Source: Aliivibrio fischeri ATCC 7744 = JCM 18803 = DSM 507 (GTDB lineage Bacteria > Pseudomonadota > Gammaproteobacteria > Enterobacterales > Vibrionaceae). From it: DNA of 64,000 nt. The notes beneath the pieces are model-generated. The model searched no databases. It saw only the letters and a program-made list of their open reading frames with translations, and was not told the DNA's origin. Positions 19,682 to 27,919 of the stretch are shown here, piece after piece; positions within the stretch are counted from its first letter, which is position 1, and every line of letters begins with the position of its first letter. The stretch is taken from NCBI RefSeq assembly GCF_023983475.1, contig NZ_CP092712.1, positions 2,790,001 through 2,854,000 on the forward strand, given 5' to 3'. A program made the translations under genes and the position numbers.

Positions 19682-20105
19682 TATGAGCCTTTCTCTCTAT
19701 TTTTTATTTATTGTACTCTCGATTAACCACAAGAAAAACACAGAGTACGTAAGGGTTAAACAAAGTTATCCACATAGTTATTATCCACACATTTTTTTAG
19801 GCTATTTTTAGTTGTTTAATTTTTACTCACCTGTGGAGAAAGCTGTGAATTACGTTGATAAAGTAGTTTATGAAAAAGTGATCCACTACATGTAGTGAAG
19901 ATCCTTTTTAAAGTGTGGATATAAATTCTGTTGCTAAGCTATCGTGTTATCTAGGTTTTACTAAATTCAATCAAGATCTAAACAGATAACTCCCTACTTA
20001 TACACAAGATATTTTTATTATAATCCATCGAATTAATCAAACTCTTGATCATACCAATACGGTTAGATTAGATATTCCACTCAATTACTGACGTTTCTAT
20101 AGGTA
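19682..20105. other. non-coding region upstream of glpE with DnaA-box-like sites and a palindrome
   Basis: No credible gene is seen. There are two perfect DnaA-box-like TTATCCACA sequences (19766-19774 and 19781-19789). An inverted near-match TGTGGATAT lies at 19914-19922. A perfect 14-bp palindrome CACTACATGTAGTG is at 19884-19897. The region should hold the glpE promoter. Whether DnaA binds is unknown. The sequence near 20050 (CATACCAATACGGTTAGATT) resembles the edge of a Vibrionaceae dispersed repeat. Confidence 0.5.
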
Positions 20106-20106
20106 T

Positions 20107-20141
20107 AAAAAAAGGCTGAACTCTTTCAAGTTCAGCCTTCT
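20107..20141 (-). terminator. terminator after rpoH
   Basis: The stem AAGGCTGAACT/AGTTCAGCCTT with a 6-nt loop is followed on the minus strand by a T-rich run. Confidence 0.9.
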
Positions 20142-20159
20142 TTAAAATTCTTATTGTAA

Positions 20160-21020
20160 TTAAAGAACGTCGCCAACGGCATCCTTCAATTTTTTCATCG
20201 CATTCTTCTCAAGTTGACGAATACGCTCCGCCGATACTTGATAAGTATCCGCTAACTCTTGCAGTGTCGCTTTCTCATCAGCTAACCAACGAGATTGAAC
20301 AATATGCTGACTACGCTCATCTAACGTCGCAATCGCATTTGCTAAACGATTATTTGTATAATCTTCCCAGTTATCTTCTTCTAAAGAGTAAGCAACATCT
20401 GATTGCTTATCTTCTAGATAGTAAACTGGTGCAGTAAACGCCATATCACGGTCGTCATCTTCTGCAGGAGCTTCAAACGTTGAGTCTTGAGCAGCAAGTC
20501 GTGCTTCCATCTCTCTAACTTCAGACGGTGCAACACCAAGATCTTTTGCAACCGCTTCAACTTCACCGTTGTTAAACCAACCTAAACGTTTTTTATTCTT
20601 TCTTAAATTAAAAAACAATTTACGTTGTGCTTTGGTCGTTGCTACCTTCACAATACGCCAGTTTCTTAATACGTATTCATGAATTTCAGCTTTAATCCAG
20701 TGCACAGCAAAAGACACCAAACGCACACCCACTTCAGGGTTAAAACGTTTTACTGCTTTCATTAAGCCTACGTTACCTTCTTGAATAAGATCCGCCAAAG
20801 GTAGACCGTAACCTGAATAACCACGGGCAACATGTACGACGAAACGAAGATGAGATAAGATCAGCTCTTTCGCTGCCTCTATTTCTTCTTTGTAGTGTAA
20901 ACGCTCCGCTAGCTCACGTTCCTCTGCCACAGTTAACATTGGGTAACTATTAACAGATCGTAGATAGCTATCGATACTATCTTGTGAAACGACAGCCATT
21001 GAATACATTTCTTTCGACAT
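20160..21020 (-). CDS. rpoH: RNA polymerase sigma-32 factor (heat shock)
   Basis: RpoH directs RNA polymerase to heat-shock promoters. The 286-residue protein has region 2 ([20 protein letters not shown]), the RpoH box in the [15 protein letters not shown] segment and the region 4.2 HTH ([27 protein letters not shown], about 252-278). It is downstream of ftsX, as in E. coli, but the terminator at 21168-21203 and a 215-bp gap imply its own promoter. The gap may also hold the temperature-sensitive leader, which I cannot fold here. Confidence 0.98.
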   Translation of the reverse strand: MSKEMYSMAVVSQDSIDSYLRSVNSYPMLTVAEERELAERLHYKEEIEAAKELILSHLRFVVHVARGYSGYGLPLADLIQEGNVGLMKAVKRFNPEVGVRLVSFAVHWIKAEIHEYVLRNWRIVKVATTKAQRKLFFNLRKNKKRLGWFNNGEVEAVAKDLGVAPSEVREMEARLAAQDSTFEAPAEDDDRDMAFTAPVYYLEDKQSDVAYSLEEDNWEDYTNNRLANAIATLDERSQHIVQSRWLADEKATLQELADTYQVSAERIRQLEKNAMKKLKDAVGDVL

Positions 21021-21167
21021 TCAAATCCCCATTTATATCTTGGTATTACTTAACTTAACCTTGCAATAATGTACTTAAAGTAAACAGACTGCAAGTGAAA
21101 GGCGGAAAATTATCCACACTTTATTGACTAATTTCTGTTAAGTAAGTTCAGTTTTTAACAAAACAAA

Positions 21168-21203
21168 AACAAAAAAGCCGCTAATTCAATCAATTAGCGG
21201 CTT
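21168..21203 (-). terminator. terminator after ftsX
   Basis: The stem GCCGCTAATT/AATTAGCGGC with a 5-nt loop is followed on the minus strand by T6 and further T runs. Confidence 0.92.
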
Positions 21204-21235
21204 AAGATCTTATTTAAAACAAAGATCGTTTTCTT

Positions 21236-22189
21236 TTATACCGGTTCAATTTCTTTTAAATGACGCAACACTGAAATTCGAGCCGCTAGTAGACCTAAAA
21301 ATGACGATAACATAAGCAATAGCAAACTCTCATCCCACGTTAAACCAACTAAACGAAAGATACTATCGTAAAGTACAGCCACATTATCTACCGCTCCATT
21401 TAGAGTAACCGTAATAATTGCAGTTAATAGCCAAGCAACAAAACCACCTAATAGACCAAACCACATACCCGTGTATAAATAAGGGCGTAAGATAAAAGTA
21501 TTGGTTGCACCAACTAATTTCATTACTTGGATTTCATCTTTTTGCTCTAATACATTAAAACGTAATGTATTACCTACAATCAAAAAGACAGCAACAAACA
21601 TTAGAATAGCCAATGTCGTTGCGACTACGACAGCTACGTGTTTAATGGCATCCAATCGAGCTAACCAATCATCATCCAAACGAACTTCGTTTACATAAGA
21701 TTGCTGCTTCAAACGATTAACGAGCTGGTTTACTTGTTCTGTACCTTGCCACTCTGTTTTTGGTGAAACAATTAACACGGCAGGTAGCGGATTGCTATCT
21801 AATAGTGTTAGTGCTTGCTCAAAACCTGAATGCTCACTCAGCTCTTTTAACCCCTCTTGTGGAGAGATGTATTGAACAGCTTCAATCTCTTTCCAGCGTT
21901 CTAGCTCGCTCTTTAAGGTTTGAACTTTCGTTTCTGCAACATCTTGTTGTAAGTACAAACTGACTTGCGAAGGCGCTTGCCATTTTGAAGCGACAATCGT
22001 TAAGTTTTTACCAATTAAGTACATACTTGAAGGTAAGGTTAATGACATAGCAATCACCGCTAATGTCAGCATATTACCTAAAGGACGACGTAATAGTTCT
22101 TGAAAAGAAAGCTTGGCTTGTTTTTTATGAGTAGCCCAGAAACCGTCATTTGATGCACCTTGAGTATTTTTAGGTTTACGCTTAGCCAT
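21236..22189 (-). CDS. ftsX: cell-division ABC transporter permease FtsX
   Basis: With FtsE, FtsX activates septal peptidoglycan hydrolysis through periplasmic partners. The protein is 317 residues from the ATG at 22189 (MAKRKPKN), which overlaps the end of ftsE by 8 bp. A longer in-frame start at 22252 lies inside ftsE and is unlikely. There is a basic cytoplasmic N-terminus, one membrane segment near 45-65, a periplasmic domain (about 70-180) and three C-terminal segments (VVVATTLAILMFVAVFLIVGN and on). It is third in the ftsY-ftsE-ftsX operon. Confidence 0.96.
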   Translation of the reverse strand: MAKRKPKNTQGASNDGFWATHKKQAKLSFQELLRRPLGNMLTLAVIAMSLTLPSSMYLIGKNLTIVASKWQAPSQVSLYLQQDVAETKVQTLKSELERWKEIEAVQYISPQEGLKELSEHSGFEQALTLLDSNPLPAVLIVSPKTEWQGTEQVNQLVNRLKQQSYVNEVRLDDDWLARLDAIKHVAVVVATTLAILMFVAVFLIVGNTLRFNVLEQKDEIQVMKLVGATNTFILRPYLYTGMWFGLLGGFVAWLLTAIITVTLNGAVDNVAVLYDSIFRLVGLTWDESLLLLMLSSFLGLLAARISVLRHLKEIEPV

Positions 22190-22850
22190 GATCAGCAACC
22201 TCGCGTAAACACCCTTGGTGTAAATCAAAACGACGGTACTTATTACCACCAATTAATGATAAATCATGAGAAGCCATTAATACGCTTACTCCCACACGAT
22301 TAAATTCAGCAAAAAGATTAAACACCTGACGAGATAACTGTGGATCTAAGTTACCTGTCGGTTCATCAGCCAATAACAACATAGGTTTATTTACAACCGC
22401 ACGAGCAATACCCACACGTTGTTGTTCACCACCAGACAATTGCATAGGGTAACTTTTTGCTTTATCTAATAACCCAGTTTTATCTAATGCTGCCGAGACT
22501 CGGCGCTTAATATCATTTTCTCGTACTGATTCAACACGCATTGGTAATGCAACATTATCGAAAACAGTACGATTCATCAGTAATTTATGATCTTGAAAAA
22601 CGATACCGATATTACGACGTAAAAATGGAATATCTTGATTCGAAATTTTTGTAATATCATGACCATTAAATAAGATCTTGCCATCACTTGGACGTTCAAT
22701 TGCACAGATCAGTTTCAACAACGTACTTTTACCAGCCCCTGAATGACCACTCAAAAAAGCCATTTCACCTCTATTTAAATGAAAATTTACTTTTTGTAAT
22801 GCTGGACGACCACCTCGATAGGCTTTCGACACTTGCTGAAATCGAATCAC
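22182..22850 (-). CDS. ftsE: cell-division ATP-binding protein FtsE
   Basis: This ABC ATPase partners FtsX at the division site. The 222-residue protein has Walker A GHSGAGKST (about 35-43), the signature LSGGEQQRVGIARA, Walker B LLLADEPTG and the switch His in MASHD. Spacing to ftsY is 3 bp, and it overlaps ftsX. Confidence 0.97.
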   Translation of the reverse strand: MIRFQQVSKAYRGGRPALQKVNFHLNRGEMAFLSGHSGAGKSTLLKLICAIERPSDGKILFNGHDITKISNQDIPFLRRNIGIVFQDHKLLMNRTVFDNVALPMRVESVRENDIKRRVSAALDKTGLLDKAKSYPMQLSGGEQQRVGIARAVVNKPMLLLADEPTGNLDPQLSRQVFNLFAEFNRVGVSVLMASHDLSLIGGNKYRRFDLHQGCLREVADHG

Positions 22851-22853
22851 GCG

Positions 22854-24092
22854 CTATTCCTCACGACTAAATAATGCTTCAATAAAATCTTGCGCCACAA
22901 ATGGACGTAAATCATCAATGCCTTCACCAACACCGATAAAACGGATTGGAATTTGGAATTGATCCGCAATAGAGAAAATAACACCACCTTTTGCTGTACC
23001 GTCCAATTTCGTTAATGTAATTCCAGTTACTGGAGCAACATCACTGAACAATTTAGCTTGGCTAATGGCATTTTGGCCCGTACCCGCATCTAAAGTTAAC
23101 ATGATCTCATGCGGTGCTGATGGGTCAATTTTCTTCATTACACGAACAATTTTACGCAATTCCTCCATTAAGTTACTCTTATTTTGGAGACGACCTGCAG
23201 TATCAGCAATAACAACATCAACTTTACGTGCTCGTGCAGCTTCAATCGCATCATAAATAACAGACGCACTATCAGCTCCAGTATGTTGAGCAATAACAGG
23301 AACATCATTACGCTGACCCCAAACCTGAAGTTGCTCAACAGCCGCTGCACGGAACGTATCGCCCGCCGCCAACATGACCGACTTACCTTCATTTTGGAAT
23401 TGTTTTGCTAACTTACCGATCGTTGTTGTTTTACCAACACCATTTACGCCAACCATTAAAATCACGTGTGGCATATTTTTTTCATCAATTTCCAGAGGTT
23501 GTTCAACTTTAGCTAAGATTTCAGCCATTTCTTCTTTTAGTAAACCATATAATGCTTCACCATCTTTAAGATCTTGCTTACTCGCTTTTTCAGTTAGACT
23601 ATCAATAATTCTAACTGTCGTGTCCATTCCCACATCGGCAATTAATAACTGCTCTTCAAGCTCTTCAAACAGTTCATCATCAATTTTTTTACCGCTAAAT
23701 AAACCAAAGAATCCTGCACCAATATTCTCTTTTGTGCGTTGCAAACTACGCTTTAAGCGAGCAAAGAAGCTTTCGGTTGGTTTTTCTTGAACTTCTTCGA
23801 CTTTAATTACAGGCTCAGCCTCTAATTCCGCTTCAGGTTCTTTCTCAGTAACAACTTCTTCCGCTTCTGTCGTTTCTTCAGCTTGTACCGTTACTTTCTC
23901 ACTTTCTTTAGGCTGTTCAAGCTCTGCATCTTCCACTACACTCTCTACGGCACTATCATCTTTAGATGGAGCCTGAGAAAGCGTTTCTGCATTTTCTTCT
24001 ACTGATTGTTGTTCTACTGCTGGTTGTTCGGCTTTTTCTTCATCACCAAAACCTAACCAAGACAATAATCCGCGTTTCTTTTTGCCTGTCAT
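22854..24092 (-). CDS. ftsY: signal recognition particle receptor FtsY
   Basis: FtsY receives SRP-ribosome complexes at the inner membrane. The 412-residue protein starts with a basic patch (MTGKKKRGLLSWLGFG), then a long acidic A domain rich in Glu (about 18-105). The NG GTPase domain follows: GVNGVGKTTTIGKLA, DTFRAAAVEQL, DTAGR and TKLDGTAKGG. It is the first gene of the ftsYEX operon and is divergent from rsmD. Confidence 0.97.
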   Translation of the reverse strand: MTGKKKRGLLSWLGFGDEEKAEQPAVEQQSVEENAETLSQAPSKDDSAVESVVEDAELEQPKESEKVTVQAEETTEAEEVVTEKEPEAELEAEPVIKVEEVQEKPTESFFARLKRSLQRTKENIGAGFFGLFSGKKIDDELFEELEEQLLIADVGMDTTVRIIDSLTEKASKQDLKDGEALYGLLKEEMAEILAKVEQPLEIDEKNMPHVILMVGVNGVGKTTTIGKLAKQFQNEGKSVMLAAGDTFRAAAVEQLQVWGQRNDVPVIAQHTGADSASVIYDAIEAARARKVDVVIADTAGRLQNKSNLMEELRKIVRVMKKIDPSAPHEIMLTLDAGTGQNAISQAKLFSDVAPVTGITLTKLDGTAKGGVIFSIADQFQIPIRFIGVGEGIDDLRPFVAQDFIEALFSREE

Positions 24093-24162
24093 TGGGAAAT
24101 CCTAGAATTAAATTGGTACAATTTTCTCGTATACTATCACTTTCTGAGCGGTCAAAAAATCT

Positions 24163-24765
24163 ATGGTTAAACGTAAACAACACTCACCTCGCACTTCTGG
24201 CACAAATGGTCGCTCAGGAAGCATTCGTATTATCAGTGGACGCTGGCGCGGACGCAAACTTCCAGTACATGATGCAGAAGGGTTACGACCAACCACGGAC
24301 CGTGTAAAAGAGACTGTTTTTAACTGGTTAGCACCTGATATTCCTCGAGCTCGTTGTTTGGATCTTTTTTCTGGTAGCGGCGGTTTAGGTTTTGAAGCCG
24401 CTTCTCGTGGTGCTGAACACGTCGTAATGCTTGAGTTAAATAAACAAGCTCATGCACAACTTAAACAAAATGCAGAGAGTTTAAAAGCAGATAATATCGA
24501 AATTCATCATACCGATGCATTGACGTTTTTAAATCAAGCTGCAACTCCATTTGATGTTGTCTTTATTGATCCTCCATTTAGAAAAGATTTATTAGAAGAA
24601 ACCTTAACAAAATTAGAAAATAATGGATGGTTAGCGGCAAACGCTATGATATACATTGAAGCAGAAAAAGAGTTAAGCTCATTGCCTGTTCCTGCCCATT
24701 GGCATCTAAGCAAAGACAAAACCGCAGGACAAGTTACCTTCAAATTATATGAAAGAGAGGAATAG
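24163..24765 (+). CDS. rsmD: 16S rRNA (guanine-966-N2)-methyltransferase
   Basis: RsmD methylates G966 of 16S rRNA with SAM. The 200-residue protein shows the RsmD N-terminus (RIISGRWRGRKLPV), the SAM motif DLFSGSGGLGFEAASRGA and the catalytic DPPF (VVFIDPPF). It is divergent from ftsY, as in E. coli. Its stop TAG directly abuts the next ATG. Confidence 0.96.
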   Translation: MVKRKQHSPRTSGTNGRSGSIRIISGRWRGRKLPVHDAEGLRPTTDRVKETVFNWLAPDIPRARCLDLFSGSGGLGFEAASRGAEHVVMLELNKQAHAQLKQNAESLKADNIEIHHTDALTFLNQAATPFDVVFIDPPFRKDLLEETLTKLENNGWLAANAMIYIEAEKELSSLPVPAHWHLSKDKTAGQVTFKLYEREE

Positions 24766-25032
24766 ATGAAAGGATTGATCATTCTTGCTAAAGCGGCCAT
24801 TGCCTTTGTGTGGTTTATTTTAATTTTAAATTTCTTTATGCCATTTCCAGGTAAAGCAGCCATTGCTCTTTACATCATGACTGCATTTTTATTTATGATG
24901 CATGGTTTGCAGATGCTTATCTTTATTGGCGCTTTTGGCGATAAAATATCAATGAGCCGTTGGGAAAAGTGGTCAATACTCATCTTTGGTGTATTTGCTT
25001 TATTAGACATCAGAAAAAAACACATGATGTAA
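24766..25032 (+). CDS. yhhL: DUF1145 inner-membrane protein YhhL
   Basis: This 88-residue protein has three hydrophobic segments (about 5-25, 32-50 and 66-80) and a basic tail (DIRKKHMM). Sequence and position directly after rsmD match YhhL/DUF1145. The function is not known. The ATG follows the rsmD stop with no gap, so translation is probably coupled. Confidence 0.85.
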   Translation: MKGLIILAKAAIAFVWFILILNFFMPFPGKAAIALYIMTAFLFMMHGLQMLIFIGAFGDKISMSRWEKWSILIFGVFALLDIRKKHMM

Positions 25033-25054
25033 AACACCCACTATAAATAGATTA

Positions 25055-25086
25055 TTTTAAAAGGAGCGCTCAGCTCCTTTTTTTAT
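25055..25086 (+). terminator. terminator after yhhL
   Basis: The stem AAGGAGC/GCTCCTT is followed by T7. Confidence 0.85.
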
Positions 25087-25176
25087 ACTACGACTCCACC
25101 TCTTCAACTCATTTTTAATGGGTATCTATGCTACCATTGCCGATATTCTTCTGAACTTTAATCTTGGTACACATTT

Positions 25177-25770
25177 ATGGATACGCTTTCTGCCGCTGTC
25201 ATGCTTTTTCTAATAATGGACCCTATGGGTAACTTACCTGTATTTACAGCCATTCTTAAACACGTAGAAAAAAAGCGTAGACGTATAATTTTAATCAGAG
25301 AGCTACTTATTGCCTTGGCAATTATGATGGCATTTCTGTTTATGGGGGAGCAAATCCTGAATTTCTTAAGCCTTAAAAAAGAAGCGGTATCTATTTCTGG
25401 TGCCATTATCTTATTCTTAATTGGCTTAAAAATGATTTTCCCACCAGAGGGAGGATTAGGAGCAAGTTTAGGTGCTGGCGATGAACCTTTAATTGTACCA
25501 CTTGCAATCCCTATGATTGCTGGTCCTTCAATTCTTGCTACATTATTACTTTTAGCTCACCAAGAGCCAGATCGTATGCTTGATTGGAGCCTTGCTTTAT
25601 TAGGTGCATGGTCAGCAACAACTGTTATTTTAATGTTTTCTGAAATATTCCAACGCGTGGTTGGTGAGAAAGGGTTAGCAGCAATAGAACGCTTAATGGG
25701 TATGCTATTACTTATGATATCGGTACAAATGTTCTTAGACGGCATCATGAGCTACTTCAGCCATATTTAA
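25177..25770 (+). CDS. yhgN: MarC-family membrane protein (YhgN-like)
   Basis: This 197-residue integral membrane protein has about six hydrophobic segments and belongs to the UPF0056/MarC family. It shows the DPMGNLPVF motif early (about 12-20) and PLAIPMIAGPSILATLLLL in the second repeat. The family is widespread and has no established transport substrate. The closest match by memory is YhgN. It stands alone between two terminators. Confidence 0.87.
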   Translation: MDTLSAAVMLFLIMDPMGNLPVFTAILKHVEKKRRRIILIRELLIALAIMMAFLFMGEQILNFLSLKKEAVSISGAIILFLIGLKMIFPPEGGLGASLGAGDEPLIVPLAIPMIAGPSILATLLLLAHQEPDRMLDWSLALLGAWSATTVILMFSEIFQRVVGEKGLAAIERLMGMLLLMISVQMFLDGIMSYFSHI

Positions 25771-25787
25771 TCTAAACCATCACTTTC

Positions 25788-25824
25788 AAATAAAAAGGTC
25801 GCTATATGCGACCTTTTTATTTAC
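25788..25824. terminator. bidirectional terminator, yhgN/yecH
   Basis: The stem AAAAAGGTCGC/GCGACCTTTTT (one mispair possible) is flanked by A/T runs on both sides. Confidence 0.88.
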
Positions 25825-25834
25825 ACCAATATAA

Positions 25835-26077
25835 TTAATGGTGACACATGCGCTCAGGGTTTGCTGTAAGCCCTTCTTCCGTTGCGACAATCTTCTTTTT
25901 AGATAGTAAAAAATCAAGCAACTCAGCCAACGTTAAATCTTGTTGGCTACAAGTATGAAAACAAACCTCAGAACCAAATTCACTCTCTATTTTCTCTTCC
26001 AATTGAGCGCGTGGTAACGGCTCTTTAGAATCAATAAGAATATTTAAAACAACATGACCATGGATATCTTGTTTCAT
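25835..26077 (-). CDS. yecH: YecH family protein (DUF2492)
   Basis: This 80-residue protein closely follows E. coli YecH in layout: IHGHVVLNILI near the start, FHTCSQQDLTLAELLDFLLSKKK in the middle and a Cys-His-His end (RMCHH). The conserved His and Cys residues suggest metal binding, but no function is established. It is convergent with yhgN. Confidence 0.85.
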   Translation of the reverse strand: MKQDIHGHVVLNILIDSKEPLPRAQLEEKIESEFGSEVCFHTCSQQDLTLAELLDFLLSKKKIVATEEGLTANPERMCHH

Positions 26078-26747
26078 TTCACTTTCTCATCATTTATTAA
26101 AGACCGTCTTAGCATACCAGATAACAACGGTTAGCTTTATGCTTTCTATTTTTATCGATAAATAGCTCATAGAAAGCAATAGTAAGCCAAAACAACTAAA
26201 AGAATAGCCCATATTAAAAAAGACTATTTTATCGACAAGATAAAAAACATAAAAACAAAAGATAAAACACAATAAATACAACAAGTTAAACGATGTATAT
26301 ATTAATTTTTCATATATATAAAAGTAACTTATAACCAGTGTAATATGATTTTTTATTAGAAAAATATGCTCTTTAGAATCTAATGATATAAAAGTCACTT
26401 AAAAGCCGATCATATTGAAGCAATAAAAAAGGCAAAATTGAAAGTAGAGCAAGATATCGCACCTAAACTCTAAAATCACAACTAAAATAGGTGATTAATA
26501 AACAAACCATAAAAAACCCAATTAAAACAAACAAAATCAACAACTTAAATCAAGTTAACATGAATTAAACACAAAAAACCACAATAACAACAGACAAAAA
26601 CACACCTTAACCAAGGAGGTAATGGGCACTATTGTCATAGAAAAGTTATTTTTTTAAGCTTTAGAGCAATCAGTGCTTGATCAATAACCAAAAACGGTGT
26701 TATTCTATTTGTCAAGCAATGATAGATGACATTAGAGGAGCATAGTA
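26078..26747. other. AT-rich gap with G-poor tract, gene remnant and perfect Shine-Dalgarno
   Basis: No established gene is recognised. A GTG-started 102-codon minus-strand ORF (26090-26398) is very rich in Phe/Tyr/Ile/Leu and has no good ribosome-binding site, so it may be chance. Positions 26470-26612 on the plus strand have almost no G and are mostly A and C. They are followed by a perfect AAGGAGGT (26613-26620) with only an 11-codon ORF after it. A possible promoter for the small gene at 26748 is TTGATC (26677-26682), an 18-bp spacer and TATTCT (26701-26706). Confidence 0.5.
26402..26473 (+). pseudogene. possible 3' remnant of a coding sequence
   Basis: One plus-strand frame closed upstream by TGA at 26384 reads KADHIEAIKKAKLKVEQDI followed by APKL and a stop at 26471-26473. 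The stretch is charged and helical, unlike the AT-rich translation around it. It looks like the C-terminus of a lost protein. No start or upstream part is visible. Low confidence. Confidence 0.3.
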
Positions 26748-26828
26748 ATGATTACTTCATCGCAAAAACAAGGACTTATGATGATCGCAGTAGTTGTTGG
26801 ACTAATGACTCTGCCAATGATGTACTAA
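26748..26828 (+). CDS. 26-residue putative membrane miniprotein
   Basis: The ORF starts at ATG 26748, 7 nt after a good ribosome-binding site (AGAGGAG, 26734-26740). It encodes MITSSQKQGLM, then a hydrophobic stretch MIAVVVGLMTLPMMY and stop. A strong terminator follows 30 bp later, and a possible sigma70 promoter lies upstream. The polar N-terminus and single hydrophobic helix are typical of regulatory small membrane proteins in enterobacteria, but I do not recognise this family. The small size makes chance possible; the site arrangement argues for a real gene. Confidence 0.55.
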   Translation: MITSSQKQGLMMIAVVVGLMTLPMMY

Positions 26829-26851
26829 TCTACATTCAAATAAGTTCATAT

Positions 26852-26886
26852 AAAAAAACGGACGCAAATGCGTCCGTTTTTTTATA
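26852..26886. terminator. bidirectional terminator
   Basis: The stem AACGGACGCA/TGCGTCCGTT with a 2-nt loop is flanked by A7 and T7. It serves the small ORF at 26748 and the convergent DUF4145 gene. Confidence 0.92.
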
Positions 26887-26901
26887 TCTAAAATATAGCG
26901 C

Positions 26902-27267
26902 TTAAAATAAATGCTTAATATTTTCCCAATGAATCATATAGATAGCTAAAGATATCAAGGTAGCAATCAATACGATCCCCCCCACCAATTTCCATAAAAA
27001 ACGACTGGCTCTTGGGGTCAAAATATCATTCATTTCTTTACACGTAGCTTTGAAAGCGGATTTATCTTCTAACTTATACCCTTCTTCGTGCACAACTTTG
27101 TTTCGCATAGTTGCAATAAAGCGTAATTTCTTAATCACTTCATGAGGAAGACGCTCCTCACAACTACTAATAAGCTGATGAAGTCCTTTTCCTTCTGCGT
27201 GATAATGTGTCTTTAATAAAGATTCAATTTTACGACTTTGCTTCACAACAAGATCAATATCAGACAT
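26902..27267 (-). CDS. DUF4145-like protein with C-terminal membrane anchor
   Basis: This 121-residue protein has a helical N-terminal domain (about 1-85) with the HEVIKKLRFIATMRNKVVHEEG stretch. That stretch resembles the HEPN/DUF4145 type of fold (RNxxxH-like RNKVVH). One C-terminal transmembrane segment follows (about 93-113, LVGGIVLIATLISLAIYMI). HEPN domains often bind or cut RNA, but the R-N-K-V-V-H match alone does not show activity. It is a single gene with its own terminator; the next gene is divergent 298 bp away. Confidence 0.7.
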   Translation of the reverse strand: MSDIDLVVKQSRKIESLLKTHYHAEGKGLHQLISSCEERLPHEVIKKLRFIATMRNKVVHEEGYKLEDKSAFKATCKEMNDILTPRASRFLWKLVGGIVLIATLISLAIYMIHWENIKHLF

Positions 27268-27565
27268 ATCACTCTCCTAATCTTTGACTCTGAAATCTCT
27301 TTCTACTTTATACCATGCAAATGCGAGTTTCTCTTTCTGATCCTTCAGATTATTATCTTTAGTACACAGTAAAATAATAGGGGATAATTTTAAGATAATG
27401 TTCGAGCTAGATCTCAGTTCGTCTCTTGATTTCTACTTCTAAAGAAAAGATACATAAAATAACTAGAAAACCCGCACAAACTCGATAAATACTCCTTATC
27501 TATCTTTCTATAAAGAGTAGAATAATGATGAACTTATGTATTTACTTGCACGTTTAAGGAAAATC

Positions 27566-27898
27566 ATGCCTGTTACTTATATTATTTTGTTACTTATTTT
27601 TATTTTTGCTGCGGCATTTTTATTTAAACGCTTCCAAAGCAAATATATCTTAGGAGAAAATGCCCCTGAGATGACGGCCGAAGTAACTATTTTAGATAAG
27701 CAAATAGTTGAAATCCCAGACACTCAACCCGGAGAAGAAGATCAGGAATTTTGGATTTATGTACAAAAAGGACGATTTGGACCAAAACGAGAATTTGAAG
27801 TCGGCGTCCATTATTTTCATGCTCTAAATCCAGGAGATAAAGGTATAATGACTTATCAAGGGCGTAAATTTCATCACTTTGCCTTAAAGCGAGATTAA
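27566..27898 (+). CDS. yhhM: DUF2500 membrane protein YhhM
   Basis: This protein of 110 residues has one N-terminal membrane segment (VTYIILLLIFIFAAAFLF) and a soluble beta-rich domain. That domain ends in GDKGIMTYQGRKFHHFAL, matching DUF2500/YhhM. The ATG at 27566 is preferred over one at 27536 because AAGGA lies just ahead of it. The function is not known. recG follows after 21 bp and is probably co-transcribed. The 298-bp gap upstream (27268-27565) shows no clear element beyond expected promoters. Confidence 0.83.
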   Translation: MPVTYIILLLIFIFAAAFLFKRFQSKYILGENAPEMTAEVTILDKQIVEIPDTQPGEEDQEFWIYVQKGRFGPKREFEVGVHYFHALNPGDKGIMTYQGRKFHHFALKRD

Positions 27899-27919
27899 AG
27901 AAATACTAGGGAACCACTT

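Noticed and set aside
23184-23790. Plus-strand ORFs antisense to ftsY
   Set aside because: Shadows of the GTPase domain on the opposite strand.
26090-26398. 102-codon minus-strand ORF beside yecH
   Set aside because: GTG start without a good ribosome-binding site, and a composition dominated by Phe/Tyr/Ile/Leu that AT-rich DNA gives by chance. Not excluded, but not supported.
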